Assembly (NCBI GenBank): GCA_019671005.1
Contig: JAGYYJ010001503.1
Coordinates: 1-64,000, forward strand
Reading direction: 5' to 3'
Length of the DNA stretch: 64,000 nt
Origin: Hibiscus mutabilis
Lineage: Eukaryota > Streptophyta > Magnoliopsida > Malvales > Malvaceae
The position numbers and the translations under genes were made by a program. Positions 22,201 through 33,197 of the stretch are shown one piece after another. The first letter of the stretch is position 1; each line of letters opens with the position of its first letter. The notes below the pieces were generated by a model. The model ran no database searches. It was not told the origin of the DNA and saw only the letters and a program-made list of their open reading frames with translations.

Positions 22201-25200
22201 TTTACACTGTTAAAATTCCAACAAGTCCACTATAAAGCCAATTTAGACATGCACGCCAAAATCCCAACAAAACTGAAGAAAAATAATATTAAATCACATT
22301 TTATGAATTAAAATATTTAGTTATGGTCTTTTGAACATGATTATACAGCTTAACCACATTTTTAGAACTTTTACTGGGTTAAAATTCCAACGGGTCCACT
22401 ATAAAGCCCATTTAGACATGCACGCCTTATTAAACCCCAACAAAATGACCGCAAAATAAGATTAAATCAAATTTTATTATTTAAAATATTTATTTATGGG
22501 CTTTTGAATATGATTATATAGCTTAACCTCAATTTCATAACTTTTTACTCGGTTAAAATTCCAATGGGTCCACTTTAAAGCCCATTTAGATACGCACGCC
22601 TTAAACTCAAACAAACGGCCAATAAATGAGATTAAATCATATTTTATGACTTAAAATATTTAGTTATAGGCTTTTGAACATGATTATATAGCTTAACCTC
22701 ATTTGCAAAATTTTTACTCTGTTAAAATTCTAACAGGTCTACTGTAAAGCCCATTTTGACAAGCACGCCTAAAACCCAACAAATCGGATAAAAAATAAGA
22801 TTAAATCAAAATGTATGAGTTAAAATATTTGATTAAGGTCTTTTGAATATGATTATGTAGCTTAAATTCAATTTTAGAACTTTTTACTCGGTTAAAATTC
22901 CAATGGGTCCACTATAAAGCCCACTTAGACATGCACCCCTTAAACCCCCAACAAAATGGCCGCAAAATAAGATTAAATCAAATTTAATGAATTAAAATAT
23001 TTATTTATGGGATTTTGAACATGATTATATAGCTTAACCTCATATTTAGAAATTTTTACCCGGTTAAAATTCCAAAGGGTCCACTGTAATGCCCATTTAG
23101 ACATGCACGGCTTCAACCCAACAAAACGGCCACAAAATAAGATTAAATAAAATTTTATGAGTTACAATATTTGATTATGTACTTTTGATTATGATTATAT
23201 AGCTTAACCTCACATTTAGAACTTTTTACTCGGTTAAAATTCCAACGGGTCCACTGTAAAGTCCATTTAGACATGCACACCTTAAACCCCAACAAAACGG
23301 CCAAAAAACAAGATTAAATAAAATTTTATGAATTAAAATATTTATTTATGGGCTTTTGAACATGATTATACAATTTAACCTCAATTTTAGAACTTTTTAC
23401 TCTGTCAAAATTCCAATGGGTCCACTATAAAGCCCATTTAGACATGAACGCCTTAAACCCCAATAAGATGGCCAAAAATAAGATTAAATCACATTTTATG
23501 ACTTTAAATTTTTATTTATGGTCTTTTGAACATGATTATATAGCTTAACCTTATTTTTAGAACTTTTTACTCGGTTAAAATTCTACCTTGTCCATTATAA
23601 AGCCCATTTAGATATGCACCCCTTTAAATCCCAACAAAACGGATAAAAAATATGATTAAATCACATTTTATTAATTAAAATATTTTGTTACGGTCTTTTG
23701 AACATGGTTATATAGCTTAACCTCATTTTCAGAAATTTTTAATCGGTTAAAATTCCAACGGGTCCACTGTAAAGCCCATTTACACATGCATGCGTTACAC
23801 ATAACAAAACGACCACAAAATAAGATTAAATAAAATTTTATGAGTTAAAATATTTGATTATGGGATTTTGAATATGATTACACACCTTAACCTCAATTTC
23901 AGAACTTTGTACTCGGCTAAAATTCCAACGGGTCCACTATAATGCCCATTTAGACATGCACGCCTTAAATCCCAACAAAGCGGAAGAAAAACCAGATTAG
24001 ATCACATTTTATTAATTAAAATATTTATTTATGGGCTTTTGAATATGATTATATAGCTTAAACTCAATATTAGAACTTAATACTCGGTTAAAATTCCAAC
24101 GGGTCCACTATAAAGTCAATTTAGACATTCACACCTTAAATCCCAACAAAACGGAAGAAAAATAAGATTAAATCAAATTTTATGAATTAAAATTTTTAGT
24201 TATGGGCTTTTGAACATGATTATATAGCTTAACCTTATTTTTAGAAATTTTTATTCGGTTAATATTTCAACAGGTCTACAATAAAGCCCATTTAGACATG
24301 CATGCCTTAAACCCAACAAAACGGCCCCAAAATAAGAATAGATCAAATTTTATGAGTTAAAATATTTGATTACGGGATTTTCATTATGATTATATAGCTT
24401 AACCTCAATTTTAGAACTTTTTACTCGGTTAAAATTCCAACGAGTCCACTATCAAGCCCATTTAAAGATTAAATCATATTTTATGACTTAAAATATTTAG
24501 TTATCGGCTTTTGAACATGATTATACAACTTAGCCTCATTTTTATAAATTTTTACTCGGTTAAAATTCCAACGGGTCCATTATCAAGCCCATTTAGGCAT
24601 GCACGCCTTAAACCCAACAAAACGGCCACAAAATAAGATTAAATAAAATTTTATGAGTTAAAATATTTGATTATGTGCTTTTGATTATGATTATATAGCT
24701 TAACCTCAATTTTAGAACTTTTTACTCTGTTAAAATTCCAACGGGTCCACTTTAAAGCCTATTTAGACATGCACGCCTTAAACCCCAAAAAAATGGCTGA
24801 AAAATAAGATTCAAACAAATTTTATGAGTTAAAATATTTAGTTATGGTCTTTTGAACATGATTATACAACTTAACCTAAATTTTAGAACTTTTTACTCTG
24901 TTAAAATTCTAATAGGTCAACTATAAAGCACATTTAGACATGCATATCTTAAACTCTAACAAAACAGAAAAAAATAAGATTAAATCACATTTTAAGAATT
25001 AAAATATTTATTTATGGGCTTTTGAACATGATTATATAGCTTAACCTTATTTTTAGAACTTTTTACTTGGTTAAAATTCCACCTTGTCCACTATAAAGCC
25101 TATTTAGACATGCGCGCCTTAAAACCCCAACAAAACGGAGGAAAAATAAGATTAAATCACATTTTATTAATTAAAATATTTAGTTATGGTCTTTTGAACA

Positions 25201-25425
25201 TGATTATATAGCTTAACCTCATTTTCAAAAAAATTTACTCGGTTAAAATTCCAACGGATCCACTGTAAAGCCCATTTAGACATACATGCCCTACACGCAA
25301 CAAAACGGCCACAAAATAAGATTAAATCAAATTTTATAACTTAAAATATTTTATTATGGGCTTTTGAAAATGGTTATATACCTTAACCTCAATTTTAAAA
25401 CTTTTTACACGGTTAAATTACAACG
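19269..25425 (-). repeat. Satellite array S3, reverse, second block with ten-monomer higher-order period
   Basis: About 36 monomers of about 170 bp. Two variant words recur together: CCACCTTGTCC or CTACCTTGTCC (near 20195, 21887, 23583, 25080) and, about 205 bp later, ACACACAACAAAA-like text in place of the usual AAACCCCAACAAAA (near 20400, 22091, 23792, 25290). The intervals of 1,691, 1,701 and 1,498 bp indicate a ten-monomer higher-order unit with one unit shortened. A damaged unit lies near 24468. The array ends at the E2 LTR. Confidence 0.95.
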
Positions 25426-27167
25426 TGTAACACCCCAGTTTTGGGCTTAGATGTTTTAAAGGTTAGTTCGAGTGTCTGGTGGATCAGTTTTAGAGGTTCG
25501 AGTCAGTTTCAGGATTAAATCGAATTAAATATTTTTAAAAGTGAAAAAATAGTGAAAAAATATTCTAAAATCATTATTAAATATATTAATGATTGTGGTG
25601 AAATCAATTTTGGAAAATGATTTTTGGAAATCAGACATTTTGGACTAGTGACCAAAATGCAAACTTTGTAAAACTATTTTTTGTGACTGTTTTGTAAAGA
25701 GTCAAAACTTTGAATCTTTAAGGAGCTAATTGCCCAAAAATTCTAATATCAGACTTTATCCCTTAATTGGATATTTTTAAAGTGTTTTGGAAAATAAAAA
25801 TAGGTTGGAGAGAATTAATTTGGTTATTAAACATTTTAAACAAAAATCACCTAACTAACTTTATCAAAATATTTTGTCTCAAAATCTCTACAGCCAAACA
25901 TCAATTGATTCTTCTAAATCTTCAGGTAAACCTTTATTTTCTTAAATCTTTTGTTTGTAAATGATTTCTTGTTGTTATTCTACCAAAACCTTATCGTTTT
26001 AACTTTGTTTTTTCGTGTAAATCATCCAATTAAGGGAGAAAACATCCATTAGAGGTAAGGTTCATTCTCCTCCTCTAATGAAAGGTTCTTTACTGAAATT
26101 CCCAAGTTGTTGACTCTTTACAATTGTTTTCTAAGGTGTTTTGATAAATTAATTAAGGAAAATTGGTTTAATTGTGTTTTGATTGATGGAATTTATGGAT
26201 CTTCGTACTTGTTCTATTTTGATGGGATTTTGATCAGATTAGATCATGATTTTGATGTTTAATTGAGTTGATAACTTGGTTTTAACCCAAAACAAGTTGA
26301 ATCTCTAATGTTTAAGGTTGTTAATCAAGAGTTTTTGGGGTGATAGTTGAGTTTAATCATTGTTGGAAGTAAAAGGATGTTGGGAAAGGGTTTTTAGATG
26401 TTAATTGATGATGTTTGATGGATTGAATCATTATATTATGGCTGGGTTGAGTTTTGGAAGTGTTTGAGGGTGTTTGAGATATGTTTCAGATGGATTTTGA
26501 GTGGGCAACTCAAGGGTTGCGGGTAATTTCTTGTAGGCAATGATTTGAATACATAATGATGCATTTATCCTCTGGTTTTATGTGTTTAAAATAGGGGATA
26601 GTCAAGGAGGCAAAGCGCGATGTTGATTGTTGCTTGCTGGGAGCTCGATTCGCGTTGGCGAGCAAGGCGTGGTGTATCGGTGAGTGGAAATCAGTTTTAA
26701 ATGTCTTAAAAAGGTTTGCGTATGATGTTGGGAGTTTAGGATAAGCTTGAAACGCTTACCTAAACTCGGAAGTAAGTTTTCCTTAATTTTCTTTTGAATA
26801 TCGGATAAGATATGAGTATGCTTCATTTTCATGTTTGGTTTAAACATGGTTTTTCTTACTTACTATAAATGCATGGTTTTGAACACATATGCAATGAATT
26901 TAAAGTATATAAATTCTAGAGAGAATTGGTTTTCATTATGGTTGGGAATGGTGTTATTGCGTTGGCAATGCGGTTTGCAAATATAGTGGTTTTTGTATAA
27001 TGCATTGTAAAACAGTGAGTAAATGGTTTTGTGAATGTTATATTGCCTATGTGACACGTTGAGAAAATAATCGGATATAGTTGGCATGCCATAGGATTAA
27101 AGTGCACTATAAAATATGAATAAAATCGATCGTGGCCATAGGTCCTTAGGCTATGGTGGTTTAACAA

Positions 27168-27519
27168 GGCCGCTCGGACTACTGAGACATCATTTAGGGC
27201 GTTCGGTTTAACAAGGCAACCCAAATTGATGATAATCTTGTAATTTAACTAGGCAAGGAAGTAAAACTCACAGTTTAACTAGGCGAGGTTGCCAAATCTT
27301 GCAGTTTAACAAGGCAAGGACGATACACTTGCGGTTTAACAAGGCAAGGTTGGTAAACTTGCGGTGTAACTAGGCAAGGGTGTTAAGCTCGCTGTTTAAC
27401 TAGGCGAGGGTGTCAAATCTTGCGGTTTAACTATTCAAGGTTTGGGATATCATGCGGTTTAACTATTCAAGGTTTGGGATATCATGCGGTTTAACTAGGC
27501 ATGGTATGAGAGATTCGTG
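27168..27519 (+). repeat. Minisatellite, ~30-bp unit, ~11 copies, in the E2 LTR
   Basis: Units begin GTTTAACAAGGCAAGG or GTTTAACTAGGCAAGG and recur at 27207, 27243, 27272, 27303, 27334, 27363, 27393, 27424, 27456 and 27488. The pair at 27424 and 27456 is identical over 32 bp, so the latest duplication is recent. It is absent from the E1 and E3 LTRs. Confidence 0.92.
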
Positions 27520-27607
27520 TATCCTATTTGTGTGGATAGAGGGTAGTCTATCCAGGTCACTATAAATGGCAATATATGAGAAAGTTCATGTGTTGAACCT
27601 ACGTTAT

Positions 27608-27840
27608 AATGCTTTGGGGTTTAAGCATGGCTTATGATTTAATACTTTGGGATTTAATCATGGTTTATGATTTAATGCTTTAGGATTAAAGCATGGTTTA
27701 TGATTTAATGCTTTGGGATTTAAGCATGATAAAATGGTTAATGCTTTGGGATCTAAGCATGGAATATGTATATGATGTTGCTTAAAGGTTATTGTGCGTT
27801 GTTTTCGTTGGAAACAGGAAAATGCTTTGGGTGTAAGCAT
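27608..27840 (+). repeat. Palindromic minisatellite, ~35-bp unit, ~6 copies, in the E2 LTR
   Basis: Units contain ATGCTTTGGGATTTAAGCAT, in which ATGCTT and AAGCAT are reverse complements around an 8-nt spacer, followed by a GGTTTATGATTTA spacer. Each unit can form a small stem-loop. Confidence 0.85.
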
Positions 27841-29218
27841 GTTTTTATAAACAAGTGTTTAGCTTTCAAATGGTTTTAATTGCATCATTGTTTTATGAGC
27901 ATCCTCACTAAGCATGTGCGCTTACGCTCTTTTTTTCCTAATGATGGAGAGCATTAAGGTTTGGGGGCAGCAAAGGCAAGGTTTAAAGTGATCCAAAGAC
28001 AAGGACTACCTTGAGTATGAACTCGGTCTATGTTTTCGGTTAATAAGGCAATGTGTTCGCCATATTTTTCCTTGGGATTGTATTATATTTTTCCATGGTT
28101 TAAGCATGTGAATTGCTAGATTGTAATGTTGTTTTGATGTTGATAAGTTAATGATGATCATTGCTTATAGTTGAGGCTTGATGGTTGCTTAGGTATGCAT
28201 CTAGTTAACCTTTGGTGGTTACCAAGTTTTGATGATTCAAGCATGGTTGTTGTGATGCTCTGGATATGAAAGCATGTTGTGTATGCCTTAAGTGTGACAA
28301 ATGTGAGTAATGGAAGTTTGGTAAAATGATTTTAGAAAGCATGCCTATAGAATATTTTGGGGTGTAAGAATGCTATATAATGATGTTGATTCTGTGATGT
28401 TTTGGTTGGCATTGAACCTTAGTAATGTTGCATAAGTGTTTGAGGCATGTTTAATTGGTTTGGTTATCATTAGAGTATATTTAGACAACTATTTGGGACA
28501 TTACAGGTCCAGGCGTATCGAAACAGGTGTCCCTATAAAGGTACAGCTAGGCCATTTTAGGCATAGCGTTTTGATACGCGGGAGGGTGTTTTATACAGAC
28601 AAGCCTTTTGAGGCATAGCGTTTTGGTACTCGAGCAAGTGTTTTGATACGGCCTTAGGCATTTTGGGTAAGCGTTTCGATACGCGAGCAAGTGTTTCGGT
28701 ATGAGTTTTGGCTACTGGAATCTGAGTTTTAGAAATCATTGAGGCGTACCGAAACACCTATAGGATTACCGGTACGGCTACAGTTATTTCAGTTAAATGG
28801 AATATTTGAAGTTCTGTTTCTCTCAATTTGGTCCATGAGTTTTGTGAATGCAATTGTATGAGTTTGGATGATCGTTTTGACCTTAAATTTGACAAGTAAG
28901 CATTTAATTGGACTAATTGAAGATTAGTAAACTTAATTTCAGTTTTGGTCCTTAAATTTAGTAGATTTACATTTTAGTCCCTAAAATGTATGTTATGCAC
29001 TTGGATGCCTTTCTGTGGTCCGTTTCTTTTGAAAATTCACTCGCTGCAAGTATGTACATGTAAGAATAATAATATGCATCTAGACAAGATAAAAAGCAAA
29101 AAAAGAAAAAAAAATAGACCGGTTTTTTGTAATCTTTCTTTGATTTTCTTTGGTAATCCTAATGTAATTCTCTTGGCTCGGTCGGGCGTCTAGGTTGGGT
29201 CAAGGGGGTTACATTTGT

Positions 29219-29234
29219 TGGTATCAAAGCCAGG
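29219..29234 (+). promoter_or_regulatory. Primer binding site, initiator-Met tRNA type (E2)
   Basis: TGGTATCAAAGCCAGG begins 5 bp after the LTR end and matches the plant initiator-Met PBS, with A for G in the GAGC part. The same variant is found in E3. Confidence 0.85.
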
Positions 29235-29493
29235 TTATGAAAAGTTAGAATGTTGTTGTTTAATTAATTGATGTTGTTTGAATTGTACGGTGAATGTGTT
29301 TGTGTTGCATGGTGATTATGTATATGTACGGTGATTATTTAATATCATGTTGGGGTATGAATTGGGAACACATTGCCTATTACCGAGGTTTTAAAAGGTT
29401 TTATAAGGTTGTCTTGGATCCTTTGTCTAATGCTAGCCTACTTTAATGTGTTTTGATGCTTTTGTTGGCGTGGTTCGATGTGAGTTTCATGTA

Positions 29494-29995
29494 ATGGCTG
29501 GTAATGCTAGAGTTGGGCAGAGTAATGATGAGGAAAGGAATTCCCCTGACGTTTTACCTCCTCCTCCTCCGCTGGTTTCTCCTGTTGATGTTGGGGCGGG
29601 TGGTATACCCCAAGCTCATCTAGTGTTAGTTTTTGGTGATCTGACCCTGTTAATCCAAGCGACGATGGTAGCCTTTTGGCACCTGTTGTGGTAGTCGAAC
29701 AACGTTTTTCCTTGGCTACTTCTGTACAGGCGGCGAGTGTGACTCAGGTAAGAGAGCGGGTGATTTTGGCTATTTTGGGAAGCAGAATAGGAGGTCTCAT
29801 GACAAGAGGCATAAGTCGGGTCACAAGCGTGGTTGTGGTGTTGGCAGGGTAACCAAGGAGTTCGTATTAGGGCTGAGTGTGAGCGTTGCAGTAGACATCA
29901 CACGGGTGCGTGTTGGGGAAATACCTTGAGTTGTTAAAAATGTGGATTTCTAATCAGCTGAAGCGTGATTGTCCTCGTGTTGTAAGAGTTACATC
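29494..29995 (+). pseudogene. Tekay gag of E2, capsid core deleted
   Basis: From ATG 29494 the N-terminus is recognisable (Pro-rich LPPPPPLVSPVD, then LVFGDLTLLIQATM), but the capsid core seen in E1 and E3 is missing between about 29690 and 29750. A basic stretch (RSHDKRHKSGHKR) and the zinc knuckle (CERCSRHHTGAC, 29878-29913; second CGFLISQLKRDCP) remain in shifted frames. The product would lack the assembly domain. Confidence 0.75.
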
Positions 29996-30575
29996 AGTTC
30001 AGGCTATTGTTGTGCGACCAGAGAATGGTGGACCGGTGCAGATCTTTGCTTATCATGAGGGTTGCAATGACACTGATGTGATCACAAGTACCTTCATTTT
30101 CAATCCTTGTCATTGTTATCCTTGGTTGATTTGAGGTCTACGCTTTTATGTATATGTCAAGTGAGCATTTGCATTTTATGAATTCTCTTGTAGTGATTGT
30201 AGAAGCTGGTATGTTAGTTATCGAGAATAAGGTGAGGTTTGTTCGCCTGAGAGTTCTTCACCGAGGATCTAACTTGGTTAGTGCTAATTGGGTTTTAGAC
30301 CGTTGGCAAATTTGGCTATTTGTGGAAGTGTCGAGTGTGCAAGTGACATTCGAGATGTTATCCTGTTGGAGTGAATATTGGTACCAAGAATGTTATAAGT
30401 AAGTGTAGATGTTGATCATGCACAGTGCAAAAACACTTATATGTATGTATTTAAATATGCAGTATATGCATACATCATTGGGCATGACATTAGAGGTTTT
30501 GCATTCATATTCATAGACATATGGGATGGCATGTAAGAAATCATGTATACATATGTCCACACTTACGGATAACTT
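29996..30575 (+). pseudogene. Degenerate protease region of E2 with a ~350-bp unexplained insert
   Basis: Protease start (NDTDVITSTFIFN) is visible at 30066-30105, but the active-site DSG is destroyed by a small deletion near 30130. A few residues matching the E3 segment (VEAGMLV, about 30196-30216) follow. From about 30217 to 30572 nothing matches the element; the linker resumes at 30575. The insert holds an imperfect inverted repeat (TGTATG near 30443, CATACA near 30468) but no TIRs or target duplication that I can define. Confidence 0.6.
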
Positions 30576-31790
30576 TTTGGAAGCCAATGTAGTGGTGGTA
30601 GCTGGTTCTTCTAGTGAGTTGGTTACATCTAGAAGGTTGTATAGGTGGTGTCCTTTGGTGTTGCAAGGTCATAAGTTTGCCGCAGATCTAAGGGAGTTGC
30701 CATTCCATGGTTTTGATGTGTTTCTGGTATAGGTTGGTTGAATGAGCACAAGTAGGTTGTGGATTTTGAATCCAAAAAGGGATTCTTTGAGGTTAGTCGA
30801 TTATTATGAAGTTGTGGTGGCAAGATTATGAAATCCTTGTCCAGTGTGGTTTTGGCTGCACGTGCGGAAAGGTTGATGCAAGGAGGTTGCCAAGCTTATT
30901 TGACTAGTGTGGTGAGTCCTGAGGTTAAGGATGAGGATTTGCATAAGATTGTGTTTCGTACAAGGTACGAGCATTATGAGTTCTTGGTCATGCCTGTTGG
31001 CTTGATAAATGCCCGAGTGTTTTTATGGATATGATGAATAGGGTGTTCAATGAGTATCTGATCAATTTGTGGTGGAGTTTGTTGATGATATTCTCGTGTA
31101 CTCTCGTACTGAGAAAGAACTTGATCGGTATTTGTGGATTGAGTTGCAAGTGTTGAAGGATAATCAGTTGTACGCCAAGCTGGGCAAGGGTGAGTTTTGG
31201 CTTAAGGAAGTGATGTTCCTTGGTCGTGTGGTTTTCGCGGAGGATATCCGTGTTGATCCAAAAAAAAATTGAGGCTATTCTCTTTTGGAAGTAACCTAGA
31301 TTGGTTCTTGAGGTTCCCATATTTCATAGGCTAGCTAGTTTTTCTGTCGCTTTGTTGATGGGTTTTCTGGTATTGCAGCACCGTTATTGAGGTTAATGCA
31401 AAAGAATATTCCTTATGTGTGGACGGAGAGGCAACATCATAGTTTTGAGATGTTGAAGGAAGCTTTGACACATGCTCCTATGTTAATTTAACCTGAATTT
31501 GGGAAGGAGTTTGTAGTTTATAGTGATTCGTCGTACGTTGGTTTGGGATGTGTGCTGATGCAAGGCGGTAAGGTGGTGGCCTATGCATCGTGACAGCTAA
31601 AGGTTCATGAGTGCAATTATCCAATTCATGATTTGGAGCTTACGGCTGTAGTGGTTGTTTTAAAAATCTAGAGACATTACCTTTAAATAGAGAGGTGTGT
31701 GGTTTTCACGGATCACAAGAGTTTGACGTTTGATGTCTCGAAAGGTTTTAGAATCTTAGGCAGCATAGATGGTTGTAGTTGCTTAAGGAT
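30576..31790 (+). pseudogene. Reverse transcriptase/RNase H of E2, RT N-terminal half deleted
   Basis: The linker (RRLYRWCPLVLQGHKF, LPFHGFDV) leads to a breakpoint near 30930 that removes the RT finger region. RT resumes with FRTRYEHYEFLVMP and the active-site block FVDDILVYSRTEKEL (31078-31122; both Asp residues present), then KGEFWLKEVMFLG. RNase H follows with EFVVYSDSSYVGLG (31507-31548), QLKVHECNYPIHDLEL and TDHKS. Stops and frameshifts interrupt it, for example near 31490, 31590, 31670 and 31690. In the family this protein copies element RNA into DNA. Confidence 0.8.
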
Positions 31791-33197
31791 TATGACCTGA
31801 CAATTGAGTATCATCCTGAAAAACCTAGTGTGGTTGTGGGTGCGTTGAGTGGTAAGGTTGCAGTTGAGCTTAGGGCTATGTTTGCAAGGTTGAGTGTGAC
31901 ACGAGAAGGTGAGTTTTTGGATGAGTTGCATGTTAAGCCTTCATTGTCACAAATGTTAAAGTTAAGCAATCGTTTTGATGATTCCTTGGTTGAGCATGTT
32001 AAAGACATATCGGATAGTAATTTGACCAATTTTCTTTTTGATGATGATAGGGTTTTGTGTTACAAGGGTTGAATAGTGGTGCCGGATAATCCAGAGTTGA
32101 GGCACACTATTTTGGCAGAGGCACATTCTAATCATTTACTATGCATTCTTGTAGTGTTAAGACGTATCATGGGTTGGTTTGAAAAAGGATGTGGCAAAGT
32201 TCGTTTCTAAGTGCATGGTGTGTCAGCGGGTCAAGGCTGAACACCAATTTCCATCCGAGTTGTTGCAACCGTTGAAAATTCTAGAGCGGAAATGGGAGAG
32301 AATCACCATGGATTTTCTGTCAGTGTTTCTTTTGACATCGGTTAAAAAGGATTCTGGTTGGGTGATTGTTGATCGGTTTACGAAGTGTGCACATTTCTTG
32401 CCAGTGCATACGATGTATACGCCAGATAAGTTGGCAGATTTGTACATTGTTGAGATCGTGCGTTTGCACGGGGTACCTAAGTCCATTGTTTCAGATAGAG
32501 ATTCATGGTTTTTAGCGAGGTTTTGGATGAGTTTGCATCGGACTTTGGGTACAAGGTTGAACTTCAGTATCGCATATCGTCCTCAGTCAGATGGACAATC
32601 TAAGCGGAATATCCAAGTTTTGGAGGATATGTTGAGATGTTGCATTACTGAGTTTCAAGGAACCTGGGAGAAGTATTTACCTTTGGTTGTGTTTGCGTAT
32701 AACAATGGTTACCAAGTGAGTATACAGATGGCACCGTATGAGGCATTGTATCGCAGGAGGTGTCGTACGCCCTTATGTTGGTTGAGGTATAGGAAAAGCA
32801 TGTTTCCTTGCCGGATGTGTTGAAAAACACAGATAAAAAGGTAAAGCTTGTGTGTGATCGCTGGAAGTGGCTGCGGATCGACAGAAATCTTATGCGGATA
32901 TGAAGCGTAGGGAAATTGAATATGTGGTGGGCGATCACGTATTCTTAGAAGTGTCACCATGGGAAAAAGTGATGCGGTTAGAACATAGGGGTAAGCTTAG
33001 TCGAGGTTTATTGGACCTTATGAGGCTGTTGAGCGTGTTGGTCCTGTGGCTTATCGGTTGAGGTTGCCTCCGGAGCTGGAGAAAGTACATGATGTGTACC
33101 ATGTATCTATGTTGCGGAGGTATGGGTCGGATCCCTCACATATTATGCTAATGGAGCATATTGAGTTGAGGCTGGGTTTATCCTATGATGAGAAACC
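31791..33197 (+). pseudogene. Integrase of E2, catalytic Glu replaced, chromodomain cut off
   Basis: The connection and integrase N-terminus are damaged. From 32179 a 214-residue open frame covers the end of the zinc domain (CMVCQRVKAEH) and the rve core: TMDFLSVF (first Asp), SIVSDRDSWF (second Asp) and YRPQSDGQSKRNIQVLEDM, where AAG at 32602-32604 puts Lys at the third catalytic position. It continues into AYNNGYQVSIQMAPYEALY. A second frame (32867) gives ADRQKSYADMKRREIEYVVGD, then GPVAYRL and FHVSML-like text (YHVSMLRRYGSDPSH) in a third. Coding stops at about 33197, before the chromodomain, and satellite starts. Confidence 0.88.

Larger units (their letters stand above)
25426..29213 (+). 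mobile_element. 5' LTR of Tekay-type gypsy element E2 (divergent subfamily)
   Basis: It starts TGTAACACCC in a reverse satellite monomer and ends GGGGGTTACA before a PBS; 3,788 bp. It shares with E1 and E3 the ends, a GTGAGT word (26680), the TCACTAAGC..GCTTACGCTC block (27904-27929) and a TACCGATACG-like cluster (28505-28790). The middle differs, with two private minisatellites at 27168-27519 and 27608-27840. This is a separate subfamily, not part of the A/B duplication. Confidence 0.93.
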
